Source: Dokdonella_A ginsengisoli
Lineage (GTDB): Bacteria; Pseudomonadota; Gammaproteobacteria; Xanthomonadales; Rhodanobacteraceae
Direction: 5' to 3'
Length of the DNA stretch: 64,000 nt
NCBI RefSeq assembly: GCF_042652785.1
Contig: NZ_JBHSHD010000010.1
Coordinates: forward strand, 930,001-994,000
In this document: positions 17,467-26,393 of the stretch, in pieces
Position numbering within the stretch: the first letter of the stretch is position 1
Layout of the letters: each line of letters begins with the position of its first letter
Made by a program: the position numbers and the translations under genes
Notes under the pieces: generated by a model
Seen by the model: only the letters and a program-made list of their open reading frames with translations
Told to the model about the DNA's origin: nothing
Databases searched by the model: none

Positions 17467-18478
17467 CGGCTCGCGAAGCGAGCGCTGCCATCACCGCCTT
17501 CTGCACGTGCAGGCGGTTCTCGGCTTCGTCGATCGCGATGCACGCCGGCGAGTCCATGACCGCGTCGGTCGCCTTCACGTTGCGGCGCAGCGGCAGGCAG
17601 TGGCTGAACACGCCGCCGTCGGTAAGCGCCATCTTGGCCTCGTCGACGATGAAGTGCTTGTGCGCGTCGCGGATCGGTTTCTCCTCGGCCCAGCGGCCGA
17701 AGTACGGCAGCGCGCCCCAGCTCTTGGCGTACACCACGTGCGCGCCGCGGTACGCCTCCTGCGGGTCGTGGCTGATCGTCAGCGAGCCGCCGCTCTCCGC
17801 CACGTTGTCGCGCGCGAAATCCATGTAGCGCGGATCGAGCAGGTATTCCGGCGTCGGGCACAGCACGGTCACGTCCATGCCGTAGCGCGTGGCGATCTGC
17901 AGGGCGGAGTTCGCCACCGCGGTGTTCAGCGGACGCGGATGGTAGGTCCAGGTCAGCACGTACTTCCTGCCGCGCAGGTCGCTCGTGCCGAAGTGCTGCT
18001 GCAGGGCCAGGACGTGCGCGAGCTCCTGCATCGGATGCGTGATCGTTTCCATGTTGATCACCGGCACCGTCGAGTACTTGGCGAACGCGTGGATCACGCG
18101 GTCCTCGCGGTCGACCGCCCAGTCCTGGAACTTCGGGAACGCGCGCACGCCGATCAGGTCGACGTAGCGCGACAGCACGCGCGCGACCTCGGCGATGTGC
18201 TCTTCGGTGTCGCCGTCCATGACCGTGCCGAAGTCGAATTCGATCGGCCAGGCGTCCTTGCCGGGCGCCAGCACGATCGCGTGGCCGCCGAGCTGGAACG
18301 CGCCGAGCTCGAAGCTCGTGCGCGTGCGCATCGAGGGATTGAAGAACAGCAGCGCGATCGACTTGCCCTTCAGCTGGTCGCCGAGCTTGTCGCGCTTGAA
18401 CGCGGCGGCGTGCTCGAGCAGCGTGTCGAGCTCGGGGCGGGACCAGTCCTGGGTACTCAAGAAGTGTCGAAGCGTCAT
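17453..18478 (-). CDS. argF': N-acetylornithine carbamoyltransferase
   Basis: Transfers carbamoyl phosphate to N-acetylornithine, giving N-acetylcitrulline; characterised in Xanthomonas. The carbamoyl-phosphate motif is FFNPSMRTRTSFELG, with Met where ordinary OTCases have Thr, and HCLPLRRNVKATD lies near the C-terminus. The protein has 341 residues. It is the first structural gene of the arg/pro operon. The stop codon TGA falls in a heptamer repeat arm. The ribosome site before the ATG at 18478 is weak. Confidence 0.95.
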   Translation of the reverse strand: MTLRHFLSTQDWSRPELDTLLEHAAAFKRDKLGDQLKGKSIALLFFNPSMRTRTSFELGAFQLGGHAIVLAPGKDAWPIEFDFGTVMDGDTEEHIAEVARVLSRYVDLIGVRAFPKFQDWAVDREDRVIHAFAKYSTVPVINMETITHPMQELAHVLALQQHFGTSDLRGRKYVLTWTYHPRPLNTAVANSALQIATRYGMDVTVLCPTPEYLLDPRYMDFARDNVAESGGSLTISHDPQEAYRGAHVVYAKSWGALPYFGRWAEEKPIRDAHKHFIVDEAKMALTDGGVFSHCLPLRRNVKATDAVMDSPACIAIDEAENRLHVQKAVMAALASRAGAEG

Positions 18479-18600
18479 CGAGAAGCCTGTCGTCGGTGGA
18501 AAGGCCGGCCCGGAAGGCCGGTTCTGCTTCGCGCGGCGCGAGCCGTGCGCAAATCGTTCGTGTTCGGGATACGGCGGAATTGGAGGAGCCAGAAACGACG

Positions 18601-18624
18601 AAACCCGGCGCAAAGGCCGGGTTT
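18601..18624 (-). promoter_or_regulatory. Terminator-like hairpin in the argF' leader
   Basis: A 9-bp stem, AAACCCGGC (18601-18609) with GCCGGGTTT (18616-18624), lies 120 bases before argF' and 34 bases after the possible leader ORF. The T run is short on the minus strand. A second GC-rich hairpin (about 18502-18522) follows nearer to the gene. The position fits attenuation, but it could also simply be a terminator for an upstream transcript. Confidence 0.5.
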
Positions 18625-18657
18625 TGTCGTCGAATCACATTGCAGACGTGCGACAGC

Positions 18658-18762
18658 CTACCCGGCGGGAATGACGCTTTCCGGTCGGCGCGCGCGCGAG
18701 GTCATGCCGGCGGCCATGCGGGCGCTGGTGACGATCTGCGGCTGGAGGGCGACGTTCTGCAT
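18658..18762 (-). CDS. Possible 34-aa leader peptide upstream of argF'
   Basis: A short ORF starting MQNVALQPQIVTSARMAAG and ending VIPAG. Four arginines lie in its second half, including SRARR near residues 22-26, and a terminator-like hairpin follows. There is no clear ribosome site, but a TTAAC box about 10 bases upstream could place transcription close to the ATG. The last codons overlap a dispersed GTCATTCCCG repeat, which lowers confidence. An arginine-sensing leader is inference only. Confidence 0.3.
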   Translation of the reverse strand: MQNVALQPQIVTSARMAAGMTSRARRPESVIPAG

Positions 18763-18862
18763 GGGGCGCACGTTAACGGCAAACCTGATGCGGCGCAATA
18801 ACCGGGCCGCAAATGCGACACGACCGGGCCGGGCCCGGTCGTCTTCCTTGTCCTGCGGTGGC

Positions 18863-19408
18863 CTACTCGGCCGGTTCGACGCTGACGCGTACGCGCAGCC
18901 GGTCGCCCGGATCGTAGTTCAGCCGCGACATGTAGACGTCGCCGCGATAGCGGTACTGCACGTCGTAGGCGACCACGCGGCGTTCGTCGCTGACGTCCTC
19001 GACCATTCGGCAGTGGCGCTCGACGTCGGTGTAGTAGCCGCCGTCGCCGCGGCCCGCGTTGTTGCCGACCGCTCCGCCGATGACCGCGCCGGCGACGGTG
19101 GCCGCCTTGCGCCCGTCGCCCTTGCCGACGGTGTTGCCGAGCACGCCGCCGACGATCGCCCCGAGCACGGTGCCGGCCGCACGGTTGCCGTTGTCGGCAC
19201 GGCGCTCGACCGGAACCTCGTCGCAGACCTCCCGCGGCGAACTCGCCTGCACGCGGTCGTAGATCGGGTCGACGCGCAGCACGTCGGCCCACGCGACCTT
19301 CACATTGTCCGGGTCGGCGGGACCGCCCCGGTCATAGCCACGATCCTGCGCCTGCACCTGGGTTCCCGCCAGGGCCAACGCGATCGCAGCGAACAGCATC
19401 TTCTTCAT
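18863..19408 (-). CDS. Secreted glycine-zipper 2TM-domain protein
   Basis: A signal peptide (residues 1-21, MKKMLFAAIALALAGTQVQA) leads a 181-residue protein. Residues of about 80-118 contain two glycine-zipper repeats (GAIVGGVLGNTVGKGDGRK and GAVIGGAVGNNAGRGDG), typical of Rick_17kDa/YMGG-like outer-membrane or periplasmic proteins. The C-terminal 60 residues are a beta-rich domain with repeated Tyr-Arg. The function in the family is poorly known; envelope integrity is a guess. A GC-rich palindrome with no T run (about 18828-18842) follows the stop. Confidence 0.85.
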   Translation of the reverse strand: MKKMLFAAIALALAGTQVQAQDRGYDRGGPADPDNVKVAWADVLRVDPIYDRVQASSPREVCDEVPVERRADNGNRAAGTVLGAIVGGVLGNTVGKGDGRKAATVAGAVIGGAVGNNAGRGDGGYYTDVERHCRMVEDVSDERRVVAYDVQYRYRGDVYMSRLNYDPGDRLRVRVSVEPAE

Positions 19409-19624
19409 TACCGTCTCCAGCAAAGACTCTCTCACCAGGAAATTCACCGCCGATCGTCGCCGGCTCGTGTCCGAATCTGCAGGGCTTGTGCAATCTCGGC
19501 GCGGATTACAGCAGCGGATCGCTGAACCCACGCCTAAGCCCTTCCCGACGTTCAGAAAACCGTCGGCGACCGCGGCAGCGGAGAAGCGCCCTGCTATCAT
19601 CGAAGGCCGACCGAGGCCGATCCG

Positions 19625-21019
19625 ATGCCACTGCGACTCCACAACAGCCTGACGCGCCGTACCGAGGACTTCGTTCCGACCGATCCGAACCGCGTGACGA
19701 TGTACGTCTGCGGTCCGACCGTCTACAACTACGTCCACATCGGCAATGCGCGTCCGCCCGTGGTGTTCGGCCTGCTCGCCCGGCTGCTCAAGCGCCACTA
19801 TCCGAAAGTCGTCTACGCCCGCAATATCACCGACGTCGACGACAAGATCAACGCCGCCGCGAAGGAAGCGGGCGTGCCGATCGAACGCATCACCGGGCGC
19901 TATACGGACGCGTATCGTGACGACATGGCGCGGCTCGGCGCCGACGTGCCGGACGTGGTGCCGCACGCGACCGCGCACATCGGCGAGATCGTCGCCATGT
20001 GCGAGCGCCTGATCGCCTCCGGCCACGCCTACGCGGCCGAGGGGCACGTGCTGTTCGACGTCGCCACATTCGACGACTACGGCCGGCTGTCGGGCCGCTC
20101 TACCGACGACATGATCGCCGGCGCCCGCGTCGAGGTCGCGCCGTACAAGAAGAATCCCGCCGACTTCGTGCTGTGGAAGCCGTCGACGCCGGACCTGCCC
20201 GGCTGGGACAGCCCGTGGGGCCGCGGCCGGCCGGGCTGGCACATCGAGTGCTCGGCGATGGCCGAGAAGCACCTGGGCGAGACGATCGACATCCACGCCG
20301 GCGGCAACGACCTGATGTTCCCGCATCACGAGAACGAGATCGCGCAGAGCACCTGCGCGCACGGCGGCAAGACCTTCGCGCGCTACTGGCTGCACAACGG
20401 CATGCTGACCTTCGACGGCAGGAAGATGTCGAAGTCGCTCGGCAACGTGCTGGTGCTGCACGAGCTGCTCGAGCAGCACCCGGCCGAGGTGCTGCGCTTC
20501 CTGCTGCTGAAGGCGCACTACCGGCAGCCGCTGGACTGGTCGGACACCGCGCTGCAGCAGGCGCGCGCGACGCTCGACGGCTGGTACAACCTGCTGCGCG
20601 ACCTCGCCGACGTGCCCGCCGGCCCCGCGGCCGCCGCGGACGACGTCGAGGCCGCCCTGCTCGACGACCTGAACACACCGGCCGCGTTCGCGGTGCTGGC
20701 CAGGCTCGCCGACGCCGCGCGCGCGGCGAAGGCGCCGGAGGAACGCAGCGCGGCCAAGGCCGCCCTGCTCGCCGGCGGCGAGCTGCTCGGACTGCTGCAG
20801 CAGGACCCGGAAGCCTGGTTCAAGCAGGCCGTCGGCGTCGAGCTCGACGTGGCCGAAATCGAGCGCCTGGTCGCCGCCCGCACCACCGCCAAGCAGGCGC
20901 GCGACTTCCAGGAGTCCGATCGTCTCCGCGACCAGCTCCTCGGGCTCGGCGTCGTCGTCGAGGACACCCCGCAGGGGCCGCGCTGGAAATTCGTGAAAGC
21001 CGATGAACGCGCTGCCTGA
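19625..21019 (+). CDS. cysS: Cysteinyl-tRNA synthetase
   Basis: Class I synthetase of 464 residues. The HIGH motif appears as HIGN (HIGNARPPVV, near residue 39) and KMSKS is intact (GRKMSKSLGN). The zinc-binding CGPTVYNYVHIG stretch and a HHENEIAQS segment are typical. A TATCAT box at about 19594 could be the -10 of its promoter. It overlaps sufE by 17 bases. Confidence 0.97.
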   Translation: MPLRLHNSLTRRTEDFVPTDPNRVTMYVCGPTVYNYVHIGNARPPVVFGLLARLLKRHYPKVVYARNITDVDDKINAAAKEAGVPIERITGRYTDAYRDDMARLGADVPDVVPHATAHIGEIVAMCERLIASGHAYAAEGHVLFDVATFDDYGRLSGRSTDDMIAGARVEVAPYKKNPADFVLWKPSTPDLPGWDSPWGRGRPGWHIECSAMAEKHLGETIDIHAGGNDLMFPHHENEIAQSTCAHGGKTFARYWLHNGMLTFDGRKMSKSLGNVLVLHELLEQHPAEVLRFLLLKAHYRQPLDWSDTALQQARATLDGWYNLLRDLADVPAGPAAAADDVEAALLDDLNTPAAFAVLARLADAARAAKAPEERSAAKAALLAGGELLGLLQQDPEAWFKQAVGVELDVAEIERLVAARTTAKQARDFQESDRLRDQLLGLGVVVEDTPQGPRWKFVKADERAA

Positions 21020-21464
21020 GCCCGCCGAGGGCAGCGCCGAGCAGGCGCAGGCCGCGATCGCCGAGGAATTCGCGTTCTTCGGCGACTGGACCGAGCGCTA
21101 CCAGTACCTGATCGACCTCGGCCGCAAGCTGCCGCCGATGCCGGACACCGACCGTACCGAGGCGAACAAGGTGCAGGGCTGCCAGTCGCAGGTCTGGCTG
21201 GTCGCCGGCGGCGACGCGAGCCGCCTCGATTTCCGCGCGATCAGCGATTCGTCGATCGTCTCCGGGCTGATCGCCCTGCTGCTGCGCGTGTATTCCGGCC
21301 GTTCGGCGACGGAGATCCTCGCCACCGAGCCGCGCTTCGTCGAGGCGATCGGCCTCGCCAAGCACCTCTCGGCGACGCGCTCGAACGGTCTCGCCGCGAT
21401 GCTCGCGACGATCCGCCAGCACGCGCGCGACGCGCTCGGGCCGCAGGGTTCGACGCATCCGTAG
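21003..21464 (+). CDS. sufE: SufE-family sulfur acceptor protein
   Basis: A 153-residue SufE/CsdE protein that takes persulfide from a cysteine desulfurase for Fe-S assembly. The active cysteine is in VQGCQSQVWL. The start overlaps the end of cysS, so expression is coupled to cysteine tRNA charging. No suf operon is adjacent, which resembles stand-alone SufE/CsdE genes. Confidence 0.9.
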   Translation: MNALPEPAEGSAEQAQAAIAEEFAFFGDWTERYQYLIDLGRKLPPMPDTDRTEANKVQGCQSQVWLVAGGDASRLDFRAISDSSIVSGLIALLLRVYSGRSATEILATEPRFVEAIGLAKHLSATRSNGLAAMLATIRQHARDALGPQGSTHP

Positions 21465-21706
21465 CAGGGCACGATCCGGCCGGCTCCGGTCCCGGCCTCC
21501 GCCCGTTCCTCTGCGCCCCTTTCCAGCCACCGCCTCGACGCAGGCGGTGCGAGCCCGTGCGTGCCGGCGGCCAATCGCCGGCGCAATCCATGACGGACGC
21601 CGGAAATCACGAGAAATCAAGCTTCGATCATGATTCCGTCATTCCCGCCGGGCCCGGCTCTGCTCCAATTCCGCACTTCGTCAGAATCCGGTCCCGCCGA
21701 TCCGCC
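21465..21706. other. Intergenic region before the secreted beta-helix gene
   Basis: No gene is supported in these 240 bases. A CGTCATTCCCGCCGGGCCCGG sequence at 21637-21657 belongs to the dispersed CGTCATTCCCG repeat family, and the same core occurs inverted near 18663. I see no clear promoter. Confidence 0.5.
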
Positions 21707-23467
21707 ATGAATGCACGTCCCGACTCCCGCCGCGTTTCCATTCCGCGCCAGGCACCGCTGATCGCCGCGCTCGCCCTCGCCCTCGGCGGCCTGTCCGATG
21801 CCGGCGCCGCCCAGGCCCCGCTGGCCGCCAACTTCGCGCAGGCCAGCAGCGTGCAGGCAAGCCTGCAGGCCTCGCGCGATGCGCTGCGCCGGCAGTTCCT
21901 GCTGCGCAACGGTCCCCTGCCAGTCGCTCCGGACCGGACCGCGGGCACCGTCACGGTCGACAACTGCGACGACAGCGGACCGGGCTCGCTGCGCGCCGCC
22001 TTCGAACAGGCGGTGTCGGGTGACGTCGTCGACCTGACCGGCCTCGCCTGCAGCACGATCAGCCTGACCAGCGGAGCGCTGACCAGCGGCGTCGACTACC
22101 TGACCCTGAACGGGCCGGGTGCCGACCGGCTGGCGATCGATGCGAACGGAAGCAGCCGCGCGATCGCCCTGATGGGCGGCTACGGCGAACTGAAGATCGA
22201 CGGCCTGACGATCCGCAACGGCTCGTATACCTACGACGGCCCCGGCACCTACGGCGGCCTCGCCGACGGCGCCTGCGTGCTGGCCGAGCAGTACGTGACG
22301 ATCAACAACAGCACCCTGGAGAACTGCAGCGCCAGCGGCAAGAGCGTGCACGGCGCCGCGGTCAAGGCCAACGGCCGGCTGACCCTGGTCAACAGCCTCG
22401 TCAGCGGCACCGAAGCCACGGCGGCGGCCGACGACATCTCCGCCACCATCACCGGCGGCGTGATCTCCGGCGGCGCCTCGTACCTGACCGACACCACGGT
22501 GCGCGACGCCACGGTTTCCGCCACCACCACCAGCGCCTACGGCGGGGTGCTGGGCGGCGGCGTGTTCGGCATGTACGGCGTGGTGATGACCGGCAGCACG
22601 GTCACCGGCGTCGACGTGCAGGTGTCCGCGGCCAAGGACGCCTACGCCAAGGGCGGCGGCGTCGGCTCGCCGATGACGGTGATCCTCGACCGCAGCACGG
22701 TCGCGGACAACTCGGTCCGCGGCACACCCGGCTTCGGCCCCGGCGAACAGGGCGTCTACCTCAGCGCGATCGGCGGCGGCGGCGTCTACGTCATGATCGT
22801 TCCGCGCTCCTCGCCGGTGCCGTCCACGATCGTCAACTCCACCATCAGCGGCAATTCGGCGCTGTGCGAGGGCGAGATCGGCGCCTACACGCGCGGCGGC
22901 GGCGGCGGCCTGGGCACCTGGGCGCCGGTGCCGGTGGCGATCGTCAATTCGACCGTGTCGGGCAATTCCACCAATCTCAACGGCGGCGGCCTGTACACGC
23001 GGGCGCGCGGCGCGCTGGCGCTGAGCAATGCGACGGTCACCGCCAATCGTGCCGACAACGGCGCGGCGATCGCCGATCTCGCCGACGAGGCGGCCTTCGC
23101 GTTCGCCACCGACAGCAGCATCGTCGCGGGCAATGCACCGCTCGCCGCGGCGAGCGCGGTCGATCTCGTCACCGCGCACGAGGTCAGCGGCGCGAACAAC
23201 CTGATCGCCTCGGCGAACGTCACCCTGCCCGCCGACACGCTGAGCGGCGATCCGCTGCTCGGTCCGCTCGCCGACAACGGCGGCCCGACGCGCACGCACG
23301 CCCTGATGAGCGGCAGCCCGGCGATCGACGCCGGCGCCAATCCCGCGGACATCCCCACCGACCAGCGCGGCGAAGGCTACCTGCGCGTGTGGGGCGAAGC
23401 GGCGGACATCGGCGCGTTCGAGAGCCAGCCGCTGCCGGATGCGATCTTCGCCGACGGCTTCGACTGA
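21707..23467 (+). CDS. Secreted right-handed beta-helix protein with FADGFD C-terminus
   Basis: A signal peptide with a hydrophobic core at about residues 17-36 leads a 586-residue protein. From about residue 75 it shows short repeated strands of the type IVNSTISGNS and LTLVNSLVSG, the pattern of parallel beta-helix and choice-of-anchor repeat proteins. GSPAIDAGA near the C-terminus is common in such proteins. It ends in DAIFADGFD, a tail shared with two other secreted proteins here. An adhesin-like or surface role is possible. The start at 21707 is the ATG nearest the signal peptide. Confidence 0.8.
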   Translation: MNARPDSRRVSIPRQAPLIAALALALGGLSDAGAAQAPLAANFAQASSVQASLQASRDALRRQFLLRNGPLPVAPDRTAGTVTVDNCDDSGPGSLRAAFEQAVSGDVVDLTGLACSTISLTSGALTSGVDYLTLNGPGADRLAIDANGSSRAIALMGGYGELKIDGLTIRNGSYTYDGPGTYGGLADGACVLAEQYVTINNSTLENCSASGKSVHGAAVKANGRLTLVNSLVSGTEATAAADDISATITGGVISGGASYLTDTTVRDATVSATTTSAYGGVLGGGVFGMYGVVMTGSTVTGVDVQVSAAKDAYAKGGGVGSPMTVILDRSTVADNSVRGTPGFGPGEQGVYLSAIGGGGVYVMIVPRSSPVPSTIVNSTISGNSALCEGEIGAYTRGGGGGLGTWAPVPVAIVNSTVSGNSTNLNGGGLYTRARGALALSNATVTANRADNGAAIADLADEAAFAFATDSSIVAGNAPLAAASAVDLVTAHEVSGANNLIASANVTLPADTLSGDPLLGPLADNGGPTRTHALMSGSPAIDAGANPADIPTDQRGEGYLRVWGEAADIGAFESQPLPDAIFADGFD

Positions 23468-23480
23468 GAGATGACCTGAC

Positions 23481-24407
23481 CTAGGCTGCGCCGGCCTGCG
23501 CCGCGGCGCGGCCGGCCTCGTACACGCGCACGTGCGTGAGCGCCGCGGCCAGCAGCGGCGTGTCGAGGCCGAAGCCTTCGGCGCGCCGGCGCAGGTCGCC
23601 CAGGATGTGTTCGCCTTCGCTGCGCGCGCCGCGCTCGAGGTCGCGCAGCATCGAGGATTTCAGCGGCGAGCGTTCGGCTGTCAGGATGGCGAGCGCCGCC
23701 TCGGCCGCTTCCGCCGCCAGCGGATGCCCGCTGCGCGCGGCGACCTGCGCGCACTCGGCGTGCAGGCGGCGTACCAGTGCGGTCCCTTCCGCGGTCGCGA
23801 CGATCTCGCCGACCGAACCGCGCATCAGGCAGGTGGCGCCGGCCAGGGTCGCGATGAAGACGAACTTGTCCCACATCGCGCCGAGCACGTCGGCACTGCC
23901 CGCGGCCTGCGGACCGATCGCGCGCAACGCCGCGTCGACCGCCACCGGAACCGGCTCGCCGTCGCGGCTGCCGAAGGTCAGGCGTTCGAGCGTGCCGAAC
24001 TGGCGGATCGCGCCGTCCGCCTCCAGCGTCACCGAAATGTGGCACAGACCGCCGAGCACCTTGCCGGCCCCGAATGCGGCGTCGAGCGCATCCAGATGGC
24101 GCAGGCCGTTCAGCAGCGGCAGCACGCGGGTGGCGGCGCCGACCGCGGGGCGGATCGAGGCGATCGCCGAGTCGAGGTCGTAGGCCTTGCAGGAAAGCAG
24201 AACGAGGTCGTAGCTGGAATCGACGTCGACGATCGTGCGCACCGGCCCGGCGAAATCGCCGCGCGTGGCGAACACGCGCAGGCCGTGCTCGGCGAGCAGT
24301 GCGGCGCGCGCCGGCCGGACCAGGAAGGTGACGTCGGCGCCGGCCTCGATCAGCCGTGCGCCGAAGTAACCGCCGATCGCACCCGCACCGAGAATCAGGA
24401 TCCGCAC
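23481..24407 (-). CDS. panE: 2-dehydropantoate 2-reductase
   Basis: NADPH-dependent reduction of ketopantoate to pantoate for coenzyme A. An N-terminal GAGAIGGYFGARL nucleotide motif starts at residue 7. The family lysine lies in the LLSCKAYD segment and MWDKFVFIATLAG follows mid-protein. It has 308 residues. It follows pilZ by 7 bases on the same strand and converges on the beta-helix gene. Substrate specificity within the ApbA/PanE family is assumed. Confidence 0.85.
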   Translation of the reverse strand: MRILILGAGAIGGYFGARLIEAGADVTFLVRPARAALLAEHGLRVFATRGDFAGPVRTIVDVDSSYDLVLLSCKAYDLDSAIASIRPAVGAATRVLPLLNGLRHLDALDAAFGAGKVLGGLCHISVTLEADGAIRQFGTLERLTFGSRDGEPVPVAVDAALRAIGPQAAGSADVLGAMWDKFVFIATLAGATCLMRGSVGEIVATAEGTALVRRLHAECAQVAARSGHPLAAEAAEAALAILTAERSPLKSSMLRDLERGARSEGEHILGDLRRRAEGFGLDTPLLAAALTHVRVYEAGRAAAQAGAA

Positions 24408-24414
24408 GCGGCAC

Positions 24415-24780
24415 CTACATCGTATGTGTCGGCCGTTCCTGCGTGAGGATGCCGGCCAGGATGGATTCGATCTTCGTGCGCGCCGCGTCGCCGTCGGAGG
24501 AGTCGTTGAACTGCACGCCGATGCCGGCCAGACGGTTGCCCTGGGCGCCGCTGGGCGTGATCCACACCACCTTGCCGGCGACCGGCAGGCGATCCTTCTC
24601 GTCCATCAGCGAGAGCAGGATGAACACTTCGTCGCCGAGGCTGTAGCGCTTGGTGGTCGGCACGAACAGGCCGCCGCCGCGCACGAACGGCATGTAGGCG
24701 TTGAACAGCGCGCCCTTGTCCTTGATCGCCAGCGACAGGATGCCCTGCCGCGGCGCGCCGCCCGATGCCGGTGTCGCCAT
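24415..24780 (-). CDS. pilZ: PilZ-domain protein, type IV pilus assembly
   Basis: A 121-residue single-domain PilZ protein. It resembles the PilZ of Pseudomonas and Xanthomonas needed for pilus biogenesis, which lacks the usual c-di-GMP-binding arginines. GKVVWITPSGAQGNRLAGIGVQF is the family core. The gene sits 3 bases after holB in the conserved order tmk-holB-pilZ. Confidence 0.9.
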   Translation of the reverse strand: MATPASGGAPRQGILSLAIKDKGALFNAYMPFVRGGGLFVPTTKRYSLGDEVFILLSLMDEKDRLPVAGKVVWITPSGAQGNRLAGIGVQFNDSSDGDAARTKIESILAGILTQERPTHTM

Positions 24781-24783
24781 GTC

Positions 24784-25761
24784 TCATCCTCTCCCCGGAT
24801 TGGTCTTCCGCCGCGGCCAGTCGCGCAACAGCTCGAGCAGGACCAGCTCCGGACGCAGCGGCGTGGCGAGCAGGCCGCGCGCGCGATTCGCGCGGCCGAA
24901 CCACGCGGCAAGCTTGGGGATTTCGTCACGCGTGGTCAAGCCGAACGCGCCGGTTTCGCCACGTGCCAGACGTTCCGCTTCCTCGCGCGCGAAGGCGGCC
25001 GCGAACCAGAGCCGCAGCTCCGGCCGATCGGCGACCCAACGCTCGGCGACCTCGCTCGCCGAACGGCGCCCCTGCGCCAGCACGGCCAGGTCCTCGGCGC
25101 ACTCGCGGCGCAGGTCGAGCGTCGCATCGCGGCTCCATTGCAGCGCCAGCCCCGGATTGCCGAGGCTGGCATCGAGCGCGGCGGCGGCACTCGACGCATC
25201 GACGCGCTGGCCGCGCAGCCAGGCCAGCGCCTCCTCGCGCGACGGCGAGCGCACCTCGACGCGCTGGCAGCGGCTGCGGATCGTCGCCGGCAGGCGCGCC
25301 GGTTCGTCGGCGACCAGCACGATCACCGTCGCCGGCGTCGGCTCCTCCAGCGTCTTCAGCAGCGCGTTCGCCGCAGCGGCGTTCAGGCGATCGGCGGGGT
25401 CGATCAGGGCCAGCTGCAGTCCGCCGAACTGGCTCGCCATCGCCAGCCGCTGCGACAGCGCACGGATCTGGTCGACCGTGATCTCGCTGCGCAGCTTGCC
25501 GTCGTCGCGCGTTTCCAGCGCGATGCGCACGAGGTCCGGATGCGAACCGGCCGCGCGCAGCGTGCAGCCGCGGCAGGCGCCGCAGGCGCTGCCGTCGGGC
25601 AGGCGCTGCGTGCACAGCGCCGCCGCCGCGAAGGCGTCGGCCAGCGCGCGCTTGCCCAGGCCGGATGGTCCCGCGATCAGCAGGCCGTGATGCAGGCGCT
25701 GCGCGGCGAGCGCGCCGGCGAGCATGCGCCAGGCGTCCGCCAGCCACGGCCGGTCCTTCAT
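24784..25761 (-). CDS. holB: DNA polymerase III delta' subunit
   Basis: Clamp-loader subunit of 325 residues. A P-loop-like GPSGLGKRAL (about residues 29-38), a zinc module (CGACRGC after GSA) and the LLKTLEEPTPATVIVLVADEP segment are characteristic of the DnaX/HolB group. The start overlaps the tmk stop as ATGA. Its position between tmk and pilZ is typical. Confidence 0.95.
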   Translation of the reverse strand: MKDRPWLADAWRMLAGALAAQRLHHGLLIAGPSGLGKRALADAFAAAALCTQRLPDGSACGACRGCTLRAAGSHPDLVRIALETRDDGKLRSEITVDQIRALSQRLAMASQFGGLQLALIDPADRLNAAAANALLKTLEEPTPATVIVLVADEPARLPATIRSRCQRVEVRSPSREEALAWLRGQRVDASSAAAALDASLGNPGLALQWSRDATLDLRRECAEDLAVLAQGRRSASEVAERWVADRPELRLWFAAAFAREEAERLARGETGAFGLTTRDEIPKLAAWFGRANRARGLLATPLRPELVLLELLRDWPRRKTNPGRG

Positions 25762-26393
25762 CGCGCCTCCCGCACGCGCGCGACGTAGGCGTCGATCGCC
25801 GCGCAGGCGGCTTCGCGCACGACCTCGACCGGGTGGCTCGAATCGATCACACGGAAACGCTCCGGCTCGGTCGCGGCGCGCGCGCGGTAGGTCTCGCGCA
25901 CGCGCTCGAAGAAATCGGTCGCCTCGCGCTCGATGCGGTCGGCCTGCCCGCGCGCGCCGGCGCGCGCCAGGCCGTCGGCGATCGGCAGGTCGAGCAGCAG
26001 GGTCAGATCCGCCCGCACCGGCGCGGCCCAGGTTTCCAGTTCGGCGATGCGCGCGAACGGCTGGCCGCGCCCGCCGCCCTGGTAGGCGTAGCTCGCATCG
26101 GTGTAGCGGTCCGACAGCACCCAGCGTCCGGCCGCGAGCGCCGGACGGATCACCTCGTGCACGTGCTGCGCGCGCGCGGCGAACATCAGCAGCAGTTCGC
26201 TTTCGGCGCACAGGTCGCCACGCGCGGGATCGAGCACGAGCGCGCGCGCCGCCTCGCCGAACGGCGTGCCGCCGGGTTCGCGCGTGACCACCACCTCGAT
26301 GCCGTGCGCGGCCAGCCGCGCCCGCAGCGCGGCCAGCACCGTGCTCTTGCCGGCGCCCTCGCCGCCTTCCAGCGTGATCAGCCTTCCGCTCAT
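25758..26393 (-). CDS. tmk: Thymidylate kinase
   Basis: Phosphorylates dTMP. It has 211 residues, with P-loop LEGGEGAGKST (residues 8-18), DR(Y/T) motif DRYTDASYAYQGGGR and an Arg-rich lid segment. It overlaps mltG and holB by 4 bases at each end (ATGA), so it is translated as part of the fab-downstream operon. Confidence 0.96.
   Translation of the reverse strand: MSGRLITLEGGEGAGKSTVLAALRARLAAHGIEVVVTREPGGTPFGEAARALVLDPARGDLCAESELLLMFAARAQHVHEVIRPALAAGRWVLSDRYTDASYAYQGGGRGQPFARIAELETWAAPVRADLTLLLDLPIADGLARAGARGQADRIEREATDFFERVRETYRARAATEPERFRVIDSSHPVEVVREAACAAIDAYVARVREAR

Noticed and set aside
19409..19624. T-box or other riboswitch before cysS
   Set aside because: No T-box sequence or specifier stem is visible, and T-boxes are not expected in gammaproteobacteria.
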